In this document: piece by piece, positions 21,725-32,405 of the stretch
How the letters are laid out: the number at the start of each line of letters is the position of its first letter
Position numbering within the stretch: the stretch's first letter is position 1
NCBI GenBank assembly: GCA_031835245.1
Contig: JAVKOQ010000022.1
Location: 255,501-319,500, forward strand
DNA: 64,000 nucleotides
Source: Balamuthia mandrillaris
Lineage: Eukaryota > Discosea > Longamoebia > Balamuthiidae
Direction: 5' to 3'
Translations under genes and position numbers: made by a program
The notes under the pieces: model-generated
What the model was told of the DNA's origin: nothing
Seen by the model: only the letters and a program-made list of their open reading frames with translations
Database searches by the model: none

Positions 21725-23611
21725 ATGACCTCCACGTCCTTTGAAAATGCATTTACCACAGCAATAGCAACGAAAGAAGAACCCACACTCACACCCTCAA
21801 CAAACTCCACTTCTTCTCGTGTGGAGCAGGACCACCGCTCCGGCCTCGTCGTCATCGACAAAGCAGCCGGCGCCATGGTGGAGTCTCCTTCTCCTGACCA
21901 AACCATCGACTACAGCTATAACAAAAAAGAACGACACAACAAAAGAACCAACCACAGCGCCAAATTGGGGACTTCTCTTCCCTCCGACTCGTTTCTCCGT
22001 GCCGATCTGGACTCCTCCACAACGGAGGATGAGGAAGATGAAGGAGAAGAACAGGAGGAGGTGGAAGAGGAGGAAGGGAGAGGAGGAGACAGTGACTCAG
22101 CATTGGCCTCCGAGGAGGAGGAAGACGAAGTGGTGAACGAAGAAGAAGCCACAACAGAAACAAGTTTGACAGCCTCCACGAAGAGAAAAGTTTGGAGGCG
22201 CTCTCTTCCTTCCTCTCTCATCCTTCGTGCCAAAGGCAAACGACAGAACCACAAAGAGAAGAAGAAGGAGCGAAAGAAGGAGAAGCAGCAACAAAGAAAC
22301 AAGAGCAAGAGCAAACAGGCCTCCCCTTCTTCTCCTTCCACTGCTGCTCTTCCGCTGCCAGCCATCATGGTCTCACCTATAGGAGGAGAAAGAGAAGGGG
22401 ATGAAGGAGCAGGAGGGGTTACGACGGTGACGCCTCGTTCTCCTCGCAACAGCGCTCCCGCCTCCCTTCCAAGCCCTTCTGCCAAAGCGCGAGAGAAATC
22501 ACCTCGCTCTTCTTCCAAGCGAGCAAAGTCTCCTCGTGCTCCTTCTCCGCAGGCTCAAGAAAAGACAAAGAAAGAGAAAGGAACAAAACACAACAACAAA
22601 CAACAGAACGGGTGGACAACAATGTCTCAAAACGAAGGACCTCAACCACCACCAAAAACCACAGCAGACCAGAAGCACAAACACCACAACCACAATAGCA
22701 ACAACCAAAACGACGTGCAACAGCACTTGCACTTGCTGTTGGGCATTCGAAAGGACTCCACCACCTCCATTACGAGTTTCGATGGAACAACCAGCGAGTG
22801 GGAGAGCGAGCTCAGCGACTGCGATGAAGACTTTTTCCTCTACACTCCCAAAGGCACTCTTGGCGCTAGTTCAGGCGCCCAACTGATTGCTCAACAAAGC
22901 AACAGCAGAAAGAATACTTCTTCTGCTCCTTCTTTACAACCATCTGTCGAACAGCTCTTTGATAAGTCTGCTTCTCCTCCGTCTTCGTCTTCCACTTCCC
23001 GTCCTGCTGCGAATTCGTTTCAGGATAGAAAAACGGTGACAAAGCAGTGCAGAGCGGAGCATGGGGATGGCTATACCCGGTTTACTTGTACTATAGAGGA
23101 TCGGCCGCAAGGATGGCGCATTGGCGATGTTGTAACAATACAAGGTAATATCTTGCCCTTCGTTCTTTCCTACTTTCATTTTTGTTCTTTGCTCTGTCTC
23201 ACCTTTCTTTCTATGCCAAACTTAAAACCAACAGTGGATGTAGATGAGAGAGCAGGAAAGAAAGTCAAATCCATGCGCGTGCACATTGAAGAGAAACACC
23301 GCCACCCGCACCAAAATCTAAAATCCTCCTCCTCCTCCTCTTCTTTTTCTTCCTCCTCCTCCTCTCTCGTCACCAAAACCAAAGCAAAAGAGTTTGATGA
23401 GGGCTTTCCTTTGGCGGCCTACACCGACCACAGCTTCACAAAGATGTACACTATTCCCGAGAATCAAGGCCTCCATGCGAGCAACAACAACAACAACAAC
23501 AAGAAAGTGCAGCACGAGCTCGTGGTGGCCTTTACCTTGCCCAAGAGTCTCATGCAAAACGTGGTCACTTGGGTCAGCTTTCCTTTGAAGATCGTTTCCT
23601 CTTCAACATAA
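21725..23611 (+). CDS. Arrestin-like protein with long charged N-terminal region (598 aa)
   Basis: ATG at 21725. One 90-base intron (23145-23234) is removed in phase, and the frame stays open either way. Residues 1-430 are disordered: acidic runs, Lys/Arg/Gln blocks and Ser/Pro stretches. The last 160 residues look like arrestin strands: FTCTIEDRPQGWRIGDVVTIQ, then after the intron VDVDERAGKKVKSMRVHIEE, then a Ser-rich loop, then HELVVAFTLP and a closing strand. Such proteins bind cargo or ubiquitin ligases at membranes. Only one arrestin half-domain is visible, and the protein stops early (SFPLKIVSSST), so it may be truncated or only arrestin-like. Confidence 0.68.
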   Translation: MTSTSFENAFTTAIATKEEPTLTPSTNSTSSRVEQDHRSGLVVIDKAAGAMVESPSPDQTIDYSYNKKERHNKRTNHSAKLGTSLPSDSFLRADLDSSTTEDEEDEGEEQEEVEEEEGRGGDSDSALASEEEEDEVVNEEEATTETSLTASTKRKVWRRSLPSSLILRAKGKRQNHKEKKKERKKEKQQQRNKSKSKQASPSSPSTAALPLPAIMVSPIGGEREGDEGAGGVTTVTPRSPRNSAPASLPSPSAKAREKSPRSSSKRAKSPRAPSPQAQEKTKKEKGTKHNNKQQNGWTTMSQNEGPQPPPKTTADQKHKHHNHNSNNQNDVQQHLHLLLGIRKDSTTSITSFDGTTSEWESELSDCDEDFFLYTPKGTLGASSGAQLIAQQSNSRKNTSSAPSLQPSVEQLFDKSASPPSSSSTSRPAANSFQDRKTVTKQCRAEHGDGYTRFTCTIEDRPQGWRIGDVVTIQGNILPFVLSYFHFCSLLCLTFLSMPNLKPTVDVDERAGKKVKSMRVHIEEKHRHPHQNLKSSSSSSSFSSSSSSLVTKTKAKEFDEGFPLAAYTDHSFTKMYTIPENQGLHASNNNNNNKKVQHELVVAFTLPKSLMQNVVTWVSFPLKIVSSST

Positions 23612-23831
23612 CGAGAATATATTTTATAATAAAAAAAAATAGAAAAATAACAAAAAAAATAGTTGACTAACATCTGGCGTTGAACCGACGTCCAGGCGAC
23701 CCATCTTGAAATACCAAAAAAAGGGAATTTACCGATTCGATGCACTACCGTCTTCAAAGAATAAAACACTTTTGCTGTATCATCACGCGCGAAAGCAACA
23801 GACGGAGAAGGAACAAAGAAGCAAGACCCAC

Positions 23832-25180
23832 ATGAAAAGCAAGCCGAAGAGCACCACCCCCAACCGTCGGATGTTGAGAGCCGCTCTGTTTGTTTGCGTT
23901 TCGGTTTTGATATGCTTTGCTTTCTATGCTCTCTTAGCACAGCCATCGCCAGATGGGCCGAAGAAAAGGGCAACGGAAACTGCTGGCGCTCTCCTCTCCC
24001 CCGAAAATGACGTTGAACCCCACGGTGCAGAAACATGCCCCAGCAAGATACCAAAGTTTATAATATATTCCATGCAACGTAGCGGCTCAATCTTCCTTTC
24101 TGCGGTTTGCATCTTTTTGAAACAAGAATCGCCGGACAATGAGAGGAGAGACAGAGAGCAAGTACCAAAAGAGGGAACGAAATGGCAAGTCCGACCTAAC
24201 ACAACAATTGAAACTTTATGCATAGGTTCTGGAACAGATTCTTTCTGTCAGAATGGGCTACGAAGTGTTTCGTGAGTCCAGGCCGGTAAGATCGCCTTCG
24301 CTCACGGAGAGCATCCTGAAGCAGGCGGAGGCAAATGGGGAGAACGGTTATGTGATTCAAGTAGGTTCACCTCTCCATAACATTACGTTCACATGCTCTT
24401 TAATATCTTCATTCTAATATCCTTCTTTTTAAAACTAGCAGCAGGACGTAGAAGATCAAAAGTGGTTATTTCCGATGCTTAAAGCATCTAACGCTTCAGT
24501 TATCTTTCTCAAGAGATTAGACCTCTTAGCCGCTTTTCTTTCCTGGGAAACTCAAAGGGCACACAAACGCGTCCAAGAATGGCACTGTACAACCCCTGAA
24601 TGTCTTGAGCGGTTTGACAAGCTCACCATTCGACCAAAGATGCATGTTGTCCAAAGGTACCTTGCGAAACGGGAAAAAGACATTCTGACCCAAGAGAGAC
24701 TATTAACTCAGGTGAGTATCACTGAGTAGCTGTCCCCTTTTCTCCTTGATATCTTTCTCGTCGTCACCATCGTCTTTGTCAGCGTGATTGTTATTGTGGT
24801 TGTCATCGCTGCAATCGATGGATGCATTTTTGTTGTCATTATTCTTTATCCTCCACTTCTTCCTCCGCTTTTATCGTCTTCTTTGTTCTCCTGCTTCGCC
24901 ATCTTCAGTCTTTTCGGTAATTTGATTCCTGCTTATTCTGCTAGCGTAGTTAGGTTTTCGGTATCATACCCTGGCCTATGAAGATCTCACCTCAAATGTG
25001 CAAGTTGAAGTCTGCAAGATAATTCAGTTTTTAGGATGTGACTGTGCCGTCATTGGAGACAGTGTTTATACGTCTTTGCTAAAGGTACATACCAAGCCCA
25101 AGTCTTCCTACTTCCAGAACTGGGAGGAAATTGTTCAGCTGTTGAAAGATACGCCTTATGCCTGGATGCTAAACACATAA
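23832..25180 (+). CDS. Type II membrane sulfotransferase-like protein (302 aa)
   Basis: Four exons close in frame: 23832-24104, 24226-24360, 24442-24711 and 24950-25180. The ATG at 23832 is chosen because it gives a short basic tail (MKSKPKSTTPNRR) and then one membrane segment, the usual Golgi layout. An upstream in-frame ATG at 23706 would lengthen the tail. The lumenal part opens with IIYSMQRSGSIFL, which fits the 5'-phosphate-binding loop of PAPS-dependent sulfotransferases. It later has VIFLKRLDLLAAFLSWE, like the 3'-phosphate-binding segment. It most resembles the Stf0-type group. The acceptor is probably a glycan or glycolipid but is not visible from sequence. Confidence 0.75.
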
Positions 25181-25306
25181 CGGTATCAACCGTTGTTGTC
25201 TTGTTAAATAAAAACAAGAAGCAGTAAGCAAACGATACTTTCATCTTTCTTTGTTGTTAACAAAAAGCACAACCTTTACAAAAAGAAAAATACCATTACT
25301 GGTTCG

Positions 25307-28300
25307 TCAAGAAGAGATCTCTTGGGTGCTTTCCCTTTCCTCTTGTTCGCTTCGGCTCTCGTCATCATAACTCTCGCTTTCTTTCTCACTAGTTACAACA
25401 GCCTCCTTGGAGGACACTTCCTCCTCACTCTCGCTTTCTTCCTCACTGGTTGCACCAGTCTCCTTTGCTGTATCTTGTCCTTGATGCAACTCTTCTGTAG
25501 AGCCCTCTTCTTCGAGGCTCGAAGCAGCTGCTGGGACAATGCTTTCCATTTCCATTGCCTCCTCCTCTTTCTTGGCCAATGTCGCCCTTTTTGCTCGCAG
25601 CTCACTCTTCCTCAACCTCGCTTTGGTGTCCTTTCTCTTCTTCTTCCTGTCCTGCTGGGTGATCCAAAGATTGTGCAGCAGCCGCCGCAGCACCTTGTAC
25701 ATCTCCGACAAGATCACAAACAGCACCACAGAACCCGCACCCAAGGCCCATCCTCTCCACCCAGGATCTTCCTGTCGGAAGATGACGTTGTTGATGCCAG
25801 GAATGTAGACAGAGAGCACCACCGAGATGGAACCCAAAATGAAGGTCAAATGGAAGGGCCAGCATTGAATGAGGAATGTGTGATCGAAGGATGAACTCTT
25901 CAACCGGCGACAGTTGTACCCATGATAAAGAAGCATGCCGGTGAGCGAGATGAAGGCGGTGGCTTGAGATTGTTTGACAGTGAAGTCCCAGACAATGTTC
26001 ATGACAATGAAGCTGGTGAGGGAGAGAGCACCCATTATGATGCCGTAGATGAAGATGTCAGCGATGGTGCCAATGGTGAATGTGGGCTCTCCGATGGGTC
26101 GCATCTTTTTGTCCATCAAGTCAGGTGTGGCTGGTTCGACTCCCAAGAGCATTGCTGGTGGTGGACCTTTTTTTAAATTGTCGTTCAACAATGTAGATAG
26201 CAGGCAATGTGAGAAGAGCAAACGAGGGAGAGGGAGCGAGAGAACGAGAGAGAGGGTCTCTTACTTGATACGAGATTCAGCCAAAGAATTTGCAAAGAGG
26301 TCATTGGGGGATAAAGCCCAGAAACAATGCCGATGATCATGACAATGGTTTCTGCGACGTTGCTGGAAAGAAGATGAACGAGGAACTTTCGGATGTTGGC
26401 AAACGTTCTTCTACCTTCCGCAATAGCTCGGGCAATTGTACAAAAGTCGTCATCCAAAAGGATAATGTCAGAGGCTTCTTTGGTTACGTCTGTTCCCGCA
26501 ATGCCTAAACGAAATAGAAAGGGTAACTTAGAGCCACGTTAAAAAAAAACAAAGAAAATATAAAGGGAAAACAAACCCATGGCAATTCCAATGTCAGCAG
26601 CAGAGATTGCAGGACTGTCATTGACACCATCGCCTGTCATGGCCACCACTTTGCCTCCATGATGCAGCTGCTTCACCATCTTCACCTTGCTCTCCGGGCT
26701 GCACCTCGCTATCACCAACGGCAGCTCATCCAGCTCATCCAGCTCTTCCTCGGTCATCCTGTCAAAGACCGTGGAGGTCATGGCAAGGCCTCTCCCCTCC
26801 TCTTCCTCCGTGATGATGCCGATCTGCTTGGCAATGGCCAGAGCGGTGGACAAGTGATCCCCTGTCAGCATTCTCACGATGATCCCTGCTTTGTGACAGG
26901 TGGCAACTGCCTCCTTCACCCCCTTTCTCGGTGGATCTTGAATACCGACCAGACCCACAAAGGTCAGGTTCTGCTCCACATCCTCTCTGTTGAGCTGTGG
27001 ATCCTCCTCGTCCTCATGGTCTTCATACTCATCGGTCATCTCGCGGTAGGCCAAAGCCAAGACACGAAGGCCTTGGTTGGCCAGCTGCTCGTTCATGGCT
27101 TTGATGCGTTCCAGCTCCTCATCTCCAAACTCGCTGGTCACCCCTCCGTCCTCCATCATGGCCGTGCACCTTGGCAAGAGGCGCTCGGGAGCTCCCTTGG
27201 TGAAGAGGAAGACAGACTTGTCCTCCTTTCGCTGGTGGATGACGCTCATTCTCTTGATGGTGCTGTCAAAGGGGAACTCTTGCAGGTTCTGCCACTCCTC
27301 CTTGAGAAGCTGCCGTGAGTAACCCAGTTTGGCTGAGAGCACCACCAGAGCCGCTTCCGTGGGAGAACCTAGGGCTACCCACTCCTCTACTTCCTCTCCG
27401 CTTTCCGTTAGTTGAGCTTTTTCCTGGTTAGCGGCAGTCTTCTTGTGATCGTCGTGTTGCTTGGCGGCTTTGCCACACCAACTCCAGGGCTTCCACCATC
27501 TCTTGCTTGACACTGGTTTGCCATCAACCACTTTGACATTCCTCTTGATATCAGAGGCATTGCACAGAGAGCAGACGAGCAGGGCAAGATGAAGGTGATG
27601 GTCTTTGTCCTCGATTTCCGTCATGGACGCCACCACCGGTGTTGGTGAGGTCCCTTCTTCCTCCTCCTCCTCCTCTGCTTCTTCTCCATCTTCCTCCTTG
27701 GGCTTGATGAAGACATTGCCGCTGTTTGGGTTGAAGCCCTCACCGTCGATGATGAAGGACTTTTCCGGAAGCCATAACTCTGTGGCCATCATTTTGCCTT
27801 GGGTGAGGGTTCCTGTCTTATCCGAGCAAACATCTGTGACGTTGCCCAGTTGTTCCAAGGATTTCATCTTCCGCACCAATGCCTTCTGTTCCGCCATCCC
27901 TTTCACTCCAAGACTCAACACCACCGTGATCACTGCCACCAAAGCCTCTGGCAGGAGCGCCACCGATGTGGCCACGGCCACGGTGAGGCCTTTGGGATAA
28001 AGCTCCTCTGTGTCATGCACCCACAGGAACAGAAGCACCGTGCCAATGCAAGCGACAGCAGCACAGGCCAACAGAATGCCCAACCTGGTCATCCTTTTCT
28101 GTTGAATTAATGGTTCTTAGATGTTATCATGGGGGCAGGGAGAGAAGAGAAGAAAGAGGTGAAAGAAACCTCAAGGCTGGTCGTTTGCTTCTTGGCGTTG
28201 GCCACTGCGTGGGCAATCTGTCCAAGTTCCGTGCGGGAGCCGGTCATGATGACAATGCCTTTGCCCTTGCCCTTGGTGACCAGAGTGCTCATGAAGGCCA

Positions 28301-29197
28301 TGTTCTTGCGATCGCCGAGGGGGCAGTCCTTGTTGTCGATGGCATCGACCTTCTTCTCGATGGGCACACTCTCTCCCGTCAAAACGCCTTCCTCGCAATC
28401 CAGGTTCAGCGCCTCGCATACTCGAACGTCTGTTTTATTTTTATTTTTTCGTCAATTTTCTTAAAATAAAGAAAAGAAAAAACCAACAATAATTCCAATA
28501 CAACGTAATAAATTGAAAAAATGACATATATAGATAAATATTTGAAAAGTTTGTAGATTATCCACAATCGACTGCAAGAACAAAAAAAAAAAAGGTGAGA
28601 AAAAACATGTAACATACCTGCGGGGACTTTGTCGCCTTGGGTGAGGAGGACCACGTCCCCAGGCACCAGCTCGGAGGCGGAGAGCTCCAGCTCGACGCCA
28701 TCCCGCAGCACCATGGCGGATGGCGCGGACAAGCTCTTCAGCGCTTCCACGCTCTTTTCTGACTTGTATTCTGCATGATGGGGTTGGGGGGAAAAAAAAG
28801 TGAGAGAGAGCCCTTTTACTAAAAAGCAAAGAGAAGGAGAAGAGGAGAACGAACCTTGCATGACTCCAATGATCACGTCAGCAACCATGATGAAAGCAAT
28901 GACAGTGGAGTCGATGGGTTGCAGAGTGGCGATGGTGAGGGAGAGAGCCACCAGGAGCACCCCCATCATGAAGTTAAATGTGTGGTGGAAGAGGAGCTTC
29001 CACAGCTTGACCCCTCCTTCCTGTTTCAGCTGGTTGGGACCCCATTCTTCCGTGCGTTGCTTCACTTGCTCTGGGTTGAGGCCAACAGCGGTGTCAACAG
29101 AAAAAAACTCCGCGAGTTGTTCTGTGGACAAGGTGTGCGCGAAGAGGTACTCGTTGGCAAGGCCGTCTCGAGGATTTACGACTTCCCCTGCACCCAT
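25307..29197 (-). CDS. P-type cation ATPase, ENA-like (IID), copy 1 (1125 aa)
   Basis: Six exons close in frame: 29197-28855, 28770-28618, 28429-28170, 28098-26577, 26504-26265 and 26166-25307. The ATPase pumps cations across a membrane. Motifs are in order: actuator loop LTGES, phosphorylation site CSDKTGTLTQGKM (Asp345), ATP-binding block KGAPERLL and hinge MTGDGVNDSP. The segment VIIGVMQEYKSEKSVEALKSL and the VRK..SLE.LG stretch before the DKTGT site are typical of the fungal/protist ENA group, which exports Na+, K+ or Li+. The membrane helices and a long acidic C-terminal tail (about 100 residues, Glu/Ser-rich) are present. Transported ion is inferred from family. Confidence 0.93.
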
Positions 29198-29955
29198 ACC
29201 CTAGGCGCTGAGTGGATTGGTTTTCGGTTGGAGTGAGAACAAGAGAGAAAGAGAGAAAGCAAAAAAAAAAAAGTTCCACATACACTCCACTCAGTGAGTG
29301 TTCGTTTTGAACAACAACAAAAAAAAAATAAAAAAAAGAAAACAAGGACAACAAGAAGGGAAGGTGTGTTCGTGAAGAAAGAAGAAGAGGAAGTGGCAGC
29401 CTGTTTGGTATGTGCGTGAGTGTCTTTTTGTTTTTTTTTTTGTTTCTTTTGTTGTTCTATTTTTTGGGAGCAAAATAGCCCAGTCGGTCAGGTTTTTCAT
29501 CCATGCTGAATGAGCCGAGAGACAGGCAACCCGCTGAAAACAATTCCAATAATGGTTGTATCGCGGCGGAAGATTGGACGGATGGCAATCATTGAATTTC
29601 AAGGAACGTCGACATGAGAGCCGCAGCCAAAGGGGGTTGTGTTCGGTGGGCAGCGAGGAAAAAACGTCCAAAAAAAAAAAAAGCTTGTGGCTGTTGCTTT
29701 CCATTCCCACATGTTACCCTCGTCGGTGACATTGGCGGAGAACCTTTTTTCTCCTGTTTGCCTTAAACAGGAACATCGATTTATTCGTGAGCTCAAATGG
29801 TGAGGCGACACGTCAGAGCAGAAAGCCACACCGATCTCTTTTTAAGGCAACAAAAACAACACTCATCAGGGCCTCGAGCTGGCGTCGACGGAAAATATTC
29901 CAGGTCGACCCGATGTCGCGGCATCTCGTGTCGTCTCGAATTTTACAAAGAACAC
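29198..29955. other. Intergenic between ATPase copy 1 and nucleotidyltransferase 2
   Basis: Upstream of ATPase copy 1. Poly-A/poly-T runs and a CTCGTGTCGTCTCGA stretch near 29925 that recalls the recurrent motif. No convincing coding sequence is seen, although a final small exon of the neighbouring gene could lie here. Confidence 0.45.
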
Positions 29956-31367
29956 TCACCAACGAGAAGTGAGCACATCATGCTTGGCATCAAGAAGAAG
30001 AAGAATGGGCACAACCACAATGAGGAGGAAGTAAAAGATCATGGGTAAGGTGATGCCGAAGAGCAACCAATCGAATGCCACGTTCGGTTCTCTGGAAGAT
30101 CGGGTAGAAGGAAGGATTCGGCAGGGTTTGCAGCTGTGAGAGAATGTCGTCTTCAACTCCGTCATCCACTCTAAAGCCTGTTGTTTCAGAAACAATTACT
30201 GTCCTTCTTTCATACGTGAAAGCGGTAAAGAACTCGCGCTCACACGCACTCTCTTCTCTATCAGAAGAAAGAGAAAATGGAGATCGAAAGACTGGAGATA
30301 GGTGATGTTTGGTCAGCAAGTCCTCGTCTGAGGGCCATTCATGGATGCTAACGTCGTGGTTTATCCGCTGGAACACAAAGTAATGTTCCAATGGAAAGCT
30401 TAGACATTGCTCCTTTCTCACATCGATTACCATTCCTCTAAAGAGAAATAATAAATAAAGAAGATGAAGATACTGAAGATGAACAAGAACAAGAACAAAA
30501 ACAAGAACCAGACGAAGAAGAAGAACGAATAAGAAGAAGATGAAGAAGAAGAGGGTGACCTGCTTTGATAAGAAAAGTGATTCCAGGCGTTGTTAGAAGG
30601 AGCTGAAGCAACCCGCAACATCACAAGAGTGCCATTACAAATAGGCTCCACCGGCGCGATCATTTCTAAAAATCTGTCTCTGTATTCGTTCAAGCGCACT
30701 CCCAAATTCGCCATAATGCATCCTTTTGCTTGTCTTGTTATCGTTACGTTAGTTGTGAGAGAGCGAGCGAGTAGAGAATGGAGAGAAAAATAACAAAGTA
30801 CCTATACATAAAGGGAGCCAAAGACGCAAACTCATCGATAATTGCTTGTTTGGTGAAAAGCTCTCGGCCTTGCATGAGAGCAACACTCTGTGCTAAATGA
30901 AAGGCGATGGTCTTCCAAACCGAGGCGCTCATTCCACCAGAGGACCACCAACGTTCGTCTGCAAAGTCAATTCCAGCTAATACTAACCTCCTCTGATTGT
31001 AGTTGTTGCTGCGAAGAGCTTGTTTGATGGTTTGGCGCTGTTCTTGTTCCCATTTTGAATCGTTTATGGTTTTACCTCCCTCTTGTCGTTCACCCTCTCC
31101 TTGTTCCGTTTGTTTGCTTTCAACATCGCATCCCGCTTGTTGGTGTTGTTGTGTATCAAGGGCTCTACATAGCAAGCCCAACAGGTCGCGCAATGCCTTG
31201 ATGACCCGCAGCGGCACGTTTCTATGTAATGACCTTTCAACCAAGAAAGATTTAGTAAGCAAGAGAGAGAGAGAGAGAGAAGAGAGGAGAGAGAGAGGGA
31301 GACAGAGCCGAGAGAAGAAGAAGAACAAGAAGAAGAAGAACAAGAACAAGAACAACAAGATCAAGAA

Positions 31368-31411
<44 letters not shown>

Positions 31412-32023
31412 ACAAAGAAGGAGAAGTGGAGATACCGGTGGAAAGGATTGGGATGAGCTTGTGGGTGAAGACCATACGTGCGAACAACACAGTTCTGGAT
31501 GGCATCCGCGCTGCCCTTAAAGCAATCACAAATCACGACTTCCTCCTCTTGTTCCTCTTTGCTCACCACTTCCACCACAACAATGTTTCTGTTCTCCATT
31601 TTTCTTTTCTCGCCATCCTCTCCTGCTTCATCGGTAGGTTTGCTTTGACGGAGCGGAAAGTTGCAAAAGGCGTAGCACGTATCGACAGCTGGCTTGGCTG
31701 GCAGGATGTAAATACGATCTTCGTCCAACGAGTCCTCGGAGCCCAACACCAGGTAAGGATAGCTTCCGCCTTCCAGGTCAACCTCATCTTGCTCCACTTG
31801 CTCTGGATTTGATTTTCGAACTTGAATTAAAAAAAACAAGCGCACTGCAAAAAAAAAAAAGACTACAGTACAGACCTCGGGCTTTGCGGCGGTCCGTTTT
31901 GTTCCATTTGCGTCGGTGCTGTTTCGCTTGGCGTTTCTTTTTTCTTCTCTGCCGCTTGCTCTCTTCGGTCAGTTCTTCGTTGGTAGGCAACAACAAGCGC
32001 GATGGTGGTGCTTTGCTGTGCAT
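29956..32023 (-). CDS. Second nucleotidyltransferase-like protein, 3' end uncertain
   Basis: Exons 32023-31876, 31820-31436, 31233-30802 and 30733-30560 are in phase, followed by a fifth exon from about 30436. The N-terminus is very basic (Lys/Arg-rich). Exon 2 holds VLGSEDSLDEDRIYI, a nucleotidyltransferase-type Gly-Ser plus acidic pattern, then CDCFKGSADAIQNC. Exon 3 has RNVPLRVIKALRDLLGLL and a helix with AFHLAQSVALMQGRELFTK. I recall such proteins in amoebae and large DNA viruses without defined function. In exon 5 the frame ends at 29990, but a second frame encodes a strong membrane helix (FGITLPMIFYFLLIVVVPILLLL) ending at 29956. A donor near 30218 and acceptor near 30095 would join it, as would a two-base indel. 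Confidence 0.62.
31260..31412. repeat. GA / AAGAAC repeats inside intron
   Basis: Two GA tracts flank an AAGAAC-rich block in intron 2 of the second nucleotidyltransferase-like gene. On the sense strand they read CT and GTTCTT. Confidence 0.9.
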
Positions 32024-32405
32024 CAGGTTCCTTCTTTCTTTCTCTCTAACACGGTTTTTTTTTTATTTATCCAAAAAATTCCTGGAAATAGAAAATGGAA
32101 GCGGATTGTGAAAACGGTGCACCGTTTGCCAGGCCTCTGTTTCATTCAATGTTCTTCAACCTGCAGTGTTACTGACCATCACGGACAAGCTTTATTGCCC
32201 TGTCCATTGGAGTGGATCATCAAAACTCTAAAGTGATATGGAGATGTTGTATTTCTTGTGTTTCTTTTTATGAATATAAAAATAGTTTCCTTGTTGGTAT
32301 GAAAAGAGAGAATAAATAAAGTGTGTGTTTATAAATATGAAAATTATTGTTACTCTCTCACTTTTATCTTGCTTACTTAGGTTGTCATATGTTGCTTTTT
32401 TCTCA
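32024..32405. other. Intergenic, 3' side of ATPase copy 2
   Basis: Lies between the start of the nucleotidyltransferase-like gene and the stop of ATPase copy 2. AT-rich with no gene seen. The last 60 bases are coding-like in the ATPase copy 1 frame but follow the copy 2 stop. Confidence 0.45.

Noticed and set aside
24784-24981. Hydrophobic small frame inside the sulfotransferase gene
   Set aside because: It falls mostly in intron 3 of the sulfotransferase model, whose phases close without it.
26659-27322. Long plus-strand frames over the ATPase genes
   Set aside because: They mirror the highly expressed-looking ATPase coding strand and recur at the same place in copy 2, as expected for shadows.
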